64,000 bases of DNA from CAYWKS01 sp964458935 (GTDB lineage: Bacteria > Planctomycetota > Phycisphaerae > Phycisphaerales > Zrk34), in NCBI GenBank assembly GCA_964458935.1, contig CAYWKS010000001.1, positions 124,001 through 188,000 on the forward strand. Reading direction: 5' to 3'. The notes beneath the pieces were generated by a model, which searched no databases, was not told where the DNA came from, and was given only the letters and a program-made list of their open reading frames with translations. The position numbers and the translations under genes are program-made. The stretch's first letter is position 1; every line of letters begins with the position of its first letter. Positions 58,614-64,000 of this stretch are shown here, piece by piece.

Positions 58614-59423
58614 TCAGCGACGCAGGCGCCGCCGGCGGCCGGCGAGGGCCATCAGCCCGCCCATCATCAGCGCTACGGACGTCGGCTCGGGCGCCGGGCT
58701 CGGCAGGCCTTGCGTGGCCTGACCGTCGCTGTAGCCCAGCGTGGCTGAGTCGAACTCAGGCGGCTCGGCCGACGAGAAGTACAGCACATTGCTGAATTCG
58801 TTCAGGTTAAACGCGTCCGGCCCGCTGTCTTCGAATTCCCAGAGGACGTTCTGCCTCTCGATGAACGAGCCATCGACCTGGCCGCCGGACTTGGTGACGA
58901 ACGTCGCCGTGGCCGGTGTGTCGCCGGTGTCGATGTCACCGGTGACGCCGACGCGCTCGAACTCGTCCGTGGTGTCGGTCAGGGGATTATCATTCTCATC
59001 GAGCAGGGCCGGAAACGTCGGGAACGCGCCCTTGCCGCTGTTGAGGATGAGGTCATCCAGGCCGACCGAAAGACTACTCAGAATGCTCGAAGCGGTGCTG
59101 CTCGTGGAGCCCAGGAACTCGACCTGATAGGCGTAGAGGTAGTGGTCGGTGAACGCCCCGCGGGGGTCGACGCCCAGCGCCGTCGTGGCGAAGTTGGTGG
59201 TTGGGCCGTACACGGCGTAGTCCACCACCGCGACGGTGTCGCCGGCGTCCATCGGAAAGGCGAAGGGAAAACCGAAATCGTCGAACACGAAATTGCGGGT
59301 GCCACTGAGGATGGCGGTGCCATCGGAATCCAGGCCGATGTCGCCGGCCTGCGCGGTGGCGACCCCCAGTCCCATCGCCGTGGCCAGTACAGCCAGGGCA
59401 GCTTGCTTGATGCTTGCGGTCAT
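58614..59423 (-). CDS. PEP-CTERM sorting domain protein
   Basis: A 269-residue exported protein. The N-terminal MTASIKQAALAVLATAMGLG signal is cut near AQAG. The mature domain is beta-rich with VDYAVYGPTTNFATTALG, FTDHYLYAYQVEFLGS and FSNVLYFSSAEPP; similar VYAYTV and YLYAYQV segments occur in the PEP-CTERM protein at 59710. The sorting signal is APEPTSVALMMGGLMAL plus a GRRRRLRR end. ATG at 59423 is chosen because GAGG lies 9 bases upstream; 59429 is too close. The related mature domains suggest recent duplication within the cluster. Confidence 0.83.
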   Translation of the reverse strand: MTASIKQAALAVLATAMGLGVATAQAGDIGLDSDGTAILSGTRNFVFDDFGFPFAFPMDAGDTVAVVDYAVYGPTTNFATTALGVDPRGAFTDHYLYAYQVEFLGSTSSTASSILSSLSVGLDDLILNSGKGAFPTFPALLDENDNPLTDTTDEFERVGVTGDIDTGDTPATATFVTKSGGQVDGSFIERQNVLWEFEDSGPDAFNLNEFSNVLYFSSAEPPEFDSATLGYSDGQATQGLPSPAPEPTSVALMMGGLMALAGRRRRLRR

Positions 59424-59709
59424 CTTCATTTTCCTCGCGTATGTGCGTGCCGAGACAACGCTGATCCGGGTCCATCGAGCCACCGAAGGTAACGCGCCTT
59501 CGGCGTTGTGGCATCGGCGGGGCTACGCGATCCGGTCTACCGGAGGCGTCGCGCCTCGATGCCGCTAACCCTACCTTCCCATTCGGCCCAAGTTGCCCAT
59601 CTTCCAGCTCATCCCGAAGAGCATCCCGCTCCTTCCGAAGCGGGACGCCGATGGTATTCACTTGTTCAGCTCTCGGATCGACTCAGTCCCGATGCGGGTG
59701 CCTAGCCGA

Positions 59710-60318
59710 TCAGCCCCGGCGACCGCGAACGATCATCAGCGAGCCCAGGGCGAGCAGGGCCAGCGAAGCCGGCTCGGGAATCGCCTCGTCGCCGGGCCGA
59801 GCCGCACCGAACACCACAGCGGGGGTGCCGCTGTCGCTGACGAAAGACAGCTCGAAGTTGCCGGAGACCGGCTTGAAGATTGAGCTGTAGGTCAGGATGT
59901 AGCTGGTCTGGCCGGGGTTGACATTGCCGTCAGCGACGAAGCTCCACTGAGCCGTGTTGCCACCGAGCCCTGCCGCAGTGCCGGCCACGCCGCCCTGGGT
60001 CGTGTCCACGCCCTGGTTATTCGCGCCGTTCACGCTCAGCACGCGGTAACCAGTCGCGGAGACGGTGCCCGTCGGGTTGTCGTTCACCATGACGGTGTAG
60101 GCGTAAACCAGCTCGTTGGCCGTCGGGCTGTAGCCCCCGAACGGGTACTTCGAATCGAGGAACACGGCCCACTCGACGGTGCCGTTCAGGCCCTGGCCGT
60201 TGTTGAAGTTCACCGAGCCCGAATTCATGGCGTCGGCGTGGCCGTCGAGAAGGCCGGCCTGGGCACCCGTGGCCAGGCCCAGCGCGAGAACAGTGGCAGC
60301 GATCAGGTTCTTCATCAT
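59710..60318 (-). CDS. PEP-CTERM sorting domain protein
   Basis: A 202-residue exported protein with signal peptide MMKNLIAATVLALGLATGAQA. The mature part has FNNGQGLNGTVEWAVFLDS, GYSPTANELVYAYTVMVND and NFELSFVSDSG; the sorting signal is IPEPASLALLALGSLMIVRGRRG. ATG at 60318 has AAGGGG 8 bases upstream; a TTG at 60324 is in frame but too near to the binding site. The leader contains two stable hairpins, described separately. Confidence 0.83.
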   Translation of the reverse strand: MMKNLIAATVLALGLATGAQAGLLDGHADAMNSGSVNFNNGQGLNGTVEWAVFLDSKYPFGGYSPTANELVYAYTVMVNDNPTGTVSATGYRVLSVNGANNQGVDTTQGGVAGTAAGLGGNTAQWSFVADGNVNPGQTSYILTYSSIFKPVSGNFELSFVSDSGTPAVVFGAARPGDEAIPEPASLALLALGSLMIVRGRRG

Positions 60319-60407
60319 CTTCAATACCCCTTGGCGTGAGAGCGGCCACTCGATTGCGGCCTGTAACCAGCCCGCCGCGCGACAGCGCGACCGGCTCTAC
60401 GTCATGC

Positions 60408-60464
60408 ACGGATCGATCACCCGACGACCGATCCGTCGGTCCACCGCCTGCAACACACAGGCGG
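60408..60464. promoter_or_regulatory. Twin hairpins in PEP-CTERM gene leader
   Basis: Hairpin 1: an 11-base stem with one mismatch (60408-60418 with 60426-60436) around a 7-base loop. Hairpin 2: a perfect 7-base stem CCGCCTG/CAGGCGG (60444-60464) around a 7-base loop. They lie 90-146 bases upstream of the ATG at 60318. No known riboswitch is recognised. Confidence 0.45.
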
Positions 60465-60941
60465 CCAAGCGAGGCCCTCTCACGGCCCTCCGCGGACACG
60501 ACACTCTCATCTCAAGGTTTTGGCGGCCGGCGACCTGCAGGTCCCAGCCACAAACAGCCGGCGGATGCCGGTGCTCAGATCATCCCCTCCAGGACAGTGT
60601 GAAAATACCAAAGCTGGGGTACGCGGGTCAATGCTTCGACGGTTTAGACTGGGTTATTTGTGCAGGCTCCACCTCGGCCGTCGTTGCCCCACCGCAAGCG
60701 CGCAAGTGGCTGACGATCATCCGTCGTTCGGCGTCCGGAGTCGGGCCTCGCAGCAGCACCCGCGGCGGCGCCACGGCCCGGACGCCGGCCAATCGCATAA
60801 ACCGCATGTTATAAGTAACTTACAATTTCGGGCCGATCCCGCCACTGGATTGATCGCTCACAGACGCCGGGGGGCGGCGCTCCGACGGAGCTTTTCCGGC
60901 ATTAACATTCGGTTATTATCGGTGGGTGTAAGGACAAAGAA

Positions 60942-60970
60942 TTGACACCCCCGCCTTCGTGGGGCATAGT
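60942..60970 (+). promoter_or_regulatory. Sigma70-type promoter of the PEP-CTERM gene at 61129
   Basis: TTGACA (60942-60947, perfect -35), a 17-base spacer and CATAGT (60965-60970). The leader would be about 150 bases and contains inverted repeats. Confidence 0.6.
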
Positions 60971-61128
60971 TCTTCCGACAGTTGGGAGAGTGTGCTTGAC
61001 CCCTCCTGTTCCGGTCAGCGCACCCGCATCCTTTGGGAAGCAGTGAGAGCTATGCGTGTTCCAATGGTGGAATACGCCGCGGTGTGAGTTTGCGCACCGT
61101 GTTTCATGCGACCTGAGGGAGACCGACG

Positions 61129-61914
61129 ATGTTGTTCAATCTTGCTGCGAAGCGCGTTTCCGGGGCCTTTCCTTATGCGGGTATCGCCATCGCTGCCGCC
61201 CTGTTGTGCGTAGCCGCCCCGAGCCAGGCGATCCCGATCGGCCCGGCCGGATTCATCATGACGCTCGACGACACCTCGACCACGGGCATCGACGTCATCA
61301 TCGTCGATGACGCCGCCATCGGCACGTCGACCACCAAGGGGGCCAGCACCCACGAGGACGGCGCACCGGCCAGCGCCGGCTTCGTCACCTTCAACGGCAC
61401 CGTGGGATCGTTCTCGATCAACGTGACGACCGGGATCTCCAAGCCCAACCTCAACCCGCCGCAACTCCACCTGGACTCGGTCAACGTGACCGGTTCGTCG
61501 GCGGGGACGATCGAGATCATGCTGACCGACTTGGGCTATACGACGCCTGAGCCGGGCGTCTCCCGGCTGCGGAGCCAGTTCAGCACCACGACCGACGGGA
61601 CGGTCCACTACTGGCAATACGCCGACCCCGACAACACCGAGTTCAGCACCAGCTCGAACGCGGTGTTCGTCGCAGGCGGGCCGTTCGAGCATGGCTCGTT
61701 CGCCGAGACGAAACTGAAGCAGCTCACGCTGACCGGGCCGTATTCGCTCACGGAAGTCGTGCGGATCAGCCACGCCCAGGGCGGGCTGGTCACGTCGCTG
61801 GACCTGGAGAGCCAGGTGCTTGCCGGGCCCATCCCCGAGCCGGCGACGATCGCGCTGTTCGCCGCGGGCGGCGCTTGCATGATGCCCCTGTCGCGTCGCC
61901 GCCGCCACCGCTGA
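61129..61914 (+). CDS. PEP-CTERM sorting domain protein
   Basis: A 261-residue exported protein, the only one of the cluster on the plus strand. Signal peptide about 1-34 (ends PSQA-IP). Beta-rich mature part with FIMTLDDTSTTGIDVIIVDD and VNVTGSSAGTIEIMLTDLGY; the sorting signal is IPEPATIALFAAGGACMM with a terminal SRRRRHR. ATG at 61129 follows GAGGGAGA. Its own promoter lies about 160 bases upstream, and a T-rich terminator hairpin follows its stop. Confidence 0.82.
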   Translation: MLFNLAAKRVSGAFPYAGIAIAAALLCVAAPSQAIPIGPAGFIMTLDDTSTTGIDVIIVDDAAIGTSTTKGASTHEDGAPASAGFVTFNGTVGSFSINVTTGISKPNLNPPQLHLDSVNVTGSSAGTIEIMLTDLGYTTPEPGVSRLRSQFSTTTDGTVHYWQYADPDNTEFSTSSNAVFVAGGPFEHGSFAETKLKQLTLTGPYSLTEVVRISHAQGGLVTSLDLESQVLAGPIPEPATIALFAAGGACMMPLSRRRRHR

Positions 61915-61943
61915 GCGAAGCGACGCGGACCCAAGCCAATCGG

Positions 61944-61977
61944 ACCGGCGAGCCGCGCTGCTCGCCGGTCTTTTCGT
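61944..61977 (+). terminator. Rho-independent terminator after PEP-CTERM gene
   Basis: Perfect 9-base stem ACCGGCGAG/CTCGCCGGT (61944-61952 with 61961-61969), 8-base loop, then CTTTTCGTTT. It ends at the stop of convergent trpA. Confidence 0.8.
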
Positions 61978-62778
61978 TTACGACAACCCCGCGGCCAGTT
62001 CGTGGACGTAACGCTCGACATGATCGGCGATCCGGTCGGCCGACTGGGCCTTGTGCTCGGTGATGCGGCGGACCAGGGCCGAGCCGACGATCGCCGCGTC
62101 GGCATGCTCGACCACGCCGCGGACGTGCTCGGCGCTGCTGATCCCGAAACCCACGGCGATGGGCAGGTCGGTGACCTCGCGGAGCGAGGCGACGCGTTCG
62201 GCCAGCCCCTCGGGCGCGGCGTCGCTGACGCCGGTGATGCCCGTGCGCGCCACGGCGTAGACGAACCCGCTGCACGCGGCGGCGATCCGCCGGGCCCGGT
62301 CCGCCGGCGTCGTCGGCGCCACCAGCAACGAGCAGGTCAGGCCCGCGTCGCGGATGATCCGCCCGGTCTGCTGCGCCTCCTCCAGCGGCAGGTCGGGGAT
62401 GATAAACCCGTCGATGCCGGCCTCGGCCGCCTGCGCGACGAAAGCCTGCACCCCCCGCCGATACACGATCGAGTAGCTGACCATCGCCACGACACCCAGC
62501 GACAGTTCACCGCGCAGGCCCCGGACGAGTTCGAGGATGTCGGCCGGATGCACGCCGGCGTTCAACGCGTCGGTCATGGAGTCCTGGATGATCGGGCCAT
62601 CGGCGATGGGATCGGAGAAGGGGATGCCCAGCTCGCAGATCGCCGCCCCGCCGCGCTGCAGCGCCGGCAGGATCGCCCGGGTCGCGTCGATCGTCGGGTA
62701 GCCTGCCGTGACGAAGGGCATCAGGGCCTTGCGGCCATCGCCGCGCAGATCGCTGAAGATGCGTTCAATCCTGTTCAT
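61978..62778 (-). CDS. trpA: Tryptophan synthase alpha chain
   Basis: TrpA cleaves indole-3-glycerol phosphate to indole, which passes to TrpB. The 266 residues match the family. Motifs are ALMPFVTAGYPT, CELGIPFSDPIADGP (catalytic Glu), DGFIIPDLPLEE (catalytic Asp), LLVAPTT and GFVYAVARTGITG for the phosphate loop, and VGFGISSAEH. The trpB gene is not in the window. ATG at 62778 has a TATTCT -10 element 8 bases upstream and no Shine-Dalgarno. It is convergent with the last PEP-CTERM gene and lies downstream of metF on the same strand. Confidence 0.96.
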   Translation of the reverse strand: MNRIERIFSDLRGDGRKALMPFVTAGYPTIDATRAILPALQRGGAAICELGIPFSDPIADGPIIQDSMTDALNAGVHPADILELVRGLRGELSLGVVAMVSYSIVYRRGVQAFVAQAAEAGIDGFIIPDLPLEEAQQTGRIIRDAGLTCSLLVAPTTPADRARRIAAACSGFVYAVARTGITGVSDAAPEGLAERVASLREVTDLPIAVGFGISSAEHVRGVVEHADAAIVGSALVRRITEHKAQSADRIADHVERYVHELAAGLS

Positions 62779-62786
62779 GGCCGAAC

Positions 62787-62792
62787 AGAATA
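62787..62792 (-). promoter_or_regulatory. -10 element of trpA (leaderless-type position)
   Basis: TATTCT on the minus strand, 8 bases before the trpA ATG; no Shine-Dalgarno between. Confidence 0.4.
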
Positions 62793-62898
62793 GCGAGAGA
62801 TGGAGGAAAATTCGAAGCTCGAAGCCCGCGAGCCGGATTACCCGGGTCATGGCGTGGCGGGATGGCCCGTGCGTTCCACGGCGCGGGGAGGTGGCGGC

Positions 62899-63831
62899 TT
62901 ACGCCTCATCGACGAGGTCGCGGAGCTCGGCCGAGTCCTTGGCGCCGAGGCGGCGGTAGATCTCCTTGGTCGCGGTGGACTTGTTGAGGGTGTAGAAGTG
63001 GATGCCGGCCACGCCGTTGTCCAGCAGGTCGCGGCACTGCTGGACGGTCCAGTCCACGCCGACGCGGCGGGTCTCCGCGTCGTCGTCGCCGGCGGCCTCG
63101 AAGCGCTTGAGCAGCTTCGCCGGGTACCGCGAGCCCAACGCCAGCTCGGGCAGCCGCTGGAAGATCGCCGATGAGGTCACGGGCATGATCCCGGCGATCA
63201 ACGGCACGTCGACCCCCGCGAGGTCGCACCGCTCACGCCAGTCGTAGAAGTCGCGGTTCTCGAAGAACAACTGGGTGCAGACGTAGTCGACGCCGGCGTC
63301 GACCTTCGCCTTGAGGTAGTCCATCTCGTGGACGCGGTGAGGGGTGGCGTGGTGGCCTTCGGGGAAGCCGGCGACGCCGATCCCGAACCCGCGCGGGTCG
63401 GGGTGCGCGCCCGAATCGTTGAACTCGCGGATGAACCGGACCAGGTCGATCGCGTGCTGGAACTCGTCGTCTTCCTTGCGGTAGTCTTCGAGGTGCCGGG
63501 GCGGGTCGCCGCCGAGCGCGAGGATGTTGCTCACGCCGGCGTCGGCGTACCGCTGGAGGATCTGCCCGATCTCATCGCGGGTGTGGCAGACGCACGTGAG
63601 GTGCGGGATGGGATCGAGGCTGGTCTCGGTCTTGATCCGCACGACGAGGTTGTGGGTCTGCTCGCGTGTGCCCCCGCCCGCCCCGTAGGTCACGGAGACG
63701 AAGTCGGGCTTGAGGTGCTCCAACTCGGCGACCTCCTCGAACAGCGTCTGCCAGCCCTTGTCGGTCTTGGGCGGGAAGAACTCGAAGCTGAAAGTCGCGC
63801 GGTTCTCGGCAAAAACGTCCTGAATATGCAT
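62899..63831 (-). CDS. metF: 5,10-methylenetetrahydrofolate reductase
   Basis: MetF reduces methylenetetrahydrofolate to methyltetrahydrofolate, the methyl donor of MetH. The 310 residues are typical of the FAD-dependent bacterial enzyme. Visible motifs are FSFEFFPPKTDKG (catalytic Glu), SVTYGAGGGTREQT, HLTCVCHTRDE, NILALGGDPP, GVAGFPEGH and CTQLFFENRDFYDW. ATG at 63831 gives the canonical start; a TACACT -10 lies 7 bases upstream. A shared met operator sits 56 bases upstream of the ATG, linking metF to metH. It is 120 bases upstream of trpA. Confidence 0.97.
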   Translation of the reverse strand: MHIQDVFAENRATFSFEFFPPKTDKGWQTLFEEVAELEHLKPDFVSVTYGAGGGTREQTHNLVVRIKTETSLDPIPHLTCVCHTRDEIGQILQRYADAGVSNILALGGDPPRHLEDYRKEDDEFQHAIDLVRFIREFNDSGAHPDPRGFGIGVAGFPEGHHATPHRVHEMDYLKAKVDAGVDYVCTQLFFENRDFYDWRERCDLAGVDVPLIAGIMPVTSSAIFQRLPELALGSRYPAKLLKRFEAAGDDDAETRRVGVDWTVQQCRDLLDNGVAGIHFYTLNKSTATKEIYRRLGAKDSAELRDLVDEA

Positions 63832-63838
63832 AAGCGTC

Positions 63839-63844
63839 AGTGTA
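63839..63844 (-). promoter_or_regulatory. -10 element of metF (leaderless-type position)
   Basis: TACACT on the minus strand, 7 bases before the ATG. No -35 consensus is present at the usual distance, which would fit a promoter needing an activator bound at the nearby operator. Confidence 0.45.
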
Positions 63845-63886
63845 CTCGATCGCGCAGCGGCACGGCCGCGCTCGGCCCAGGGATCC

Positions 63887-63902
63887 ATCCGTTCATCCGG
63901 AT
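63887..63902. promoter_or_regulatory. Candidate met operator upstream of metF
   Basis: ATCCG-TTCATC-CGGAT, preceded by ATCC, nearly identical to the element upstream of metH at 40338-40353 (18 of 20 bases including the ATCC flank). It lies 43 bases upstream of the metF -10. Confidence 0.6.
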
Positions 63903-64000
63903 TTAATGATGATAGCGGCAGAAGGCGGCCCAAGGCAAATCGACGGGGCGGTCGCCACGAGCCGGGCCATACCCACCGCCATGCAGCGATATACTGACAC

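Larger units (their letters stand above)
60319..61128. other. 810-base divergent region between two PEP-CTERM genes
   Basis: No gene is convincing here. The left part is the structured leader of the minus-strand gene (hairpins at 60408-60464). A low-GC patch near 60800-60835 contains TAAGT-A-ACTTA (around 60807-60818), and the right part has a promoter (60942-60970) for the plus-strand gene and its 150-base leader with a TGACC/GGTCA hairpin near 60993-61023. Confidence 0.5.

Noticed and set aside
60520..60945. 141-residue plus-strand frame in the divergent PEP-CTERM gap
   Set aside because: Arg/Ser/Pro-rich composition, no binding site, and it runs through promoter and hairpin sequences.

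Overview
The window looks like a chromosomal segment of a high-GC planctomycete, most likely of the class Phycisphaerae. The evidence is a cluster of PEP-CTERM exported proteins, a TIGR03790-type protein carrying planctomycete-style dockerin repeats, a Cys-type sulfatase next to a GH95 fucosidase, a type III polyketide synthase/FAD oxidoreductase/methyltransferase operon, and many secreted lipoproteins of unknown function. No rRNA, tRNA, insertion sequence, phage gene or CRISPR array was seen. Lineage is inferred from gene content only.

Layout. 1-7.1 kb: end of a membrane protein gene, hemB, a DUF2752 gene, two tandem related lipoproteins, a half-size glycosyltransferase-like gene, a small unknown gene, a beta-propeller lipoprotein and purH, all on +. 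7.3-12.4 kb: two members (A and B) of a secreted protein family flanking an HNH endonuclease gene, then a CHAD gene on -. 12.7-16.8 kb: a signalling module (HTH-receiver regulator, HDOD-histidine kinase, receiver-GAF protein). 17.3-23.8 kb (-): a PEP-CTERM protein, a doubly anchored lipoprotein, sulfatase and GH95 fucosidase. 23.9-29.7 kb: a GT39-like membrane glycosyltransferase (+), then der, tsaB and an ABC-F ATPase (-). 29.8-36.6 kb: a DUF4173 operon, a uridine-kinase-like gene and the type III PKS operon. 36.7-47.6 kb (-): metH and a TetR-OMF-MFP-RND efflux operon. 47.8-52.8 kb (-): a DUF4139 protein, secreted-family members C and D (both ending in a zinc ribbon) and a small lipoprotein. 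53-55.8 kb (+): hslV, a possible flotillin-tail relic, thyA and folA. 55.8-61.9 kb: five PEP-CTERM proteins with long structured leaders. 62-64 kb (-): trpA and metF.

How the genes fit together. metH and metF are 23 kb apart but share an almost identical 20-bp element upstream of their promoters, which suggests co-regulation of the methyl cycle. thyA and folA are coupled (dTMP synthesis and folate recycling). GH95 and the sulfatase suit breakdown of sulfated fucose polymers. The methyltransferase-FAD enzyme-PKS trio suits production of a modified polyketide, possibly lipid-linked.

The most novel item is the four-member secreted family A-D: a common N-terminal IYEQLFG-like module and helical scaffold fitted with different C-termini (beta-rich, leucine-rich repeats, or a zinc ribbon). 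A second general observation is that many housekeeping genes carry a TANNNT -10 element only 5-9 bases before the start codon and lack a clear Shine-Dalgarno sequence, as expected for leaderless transcripts.
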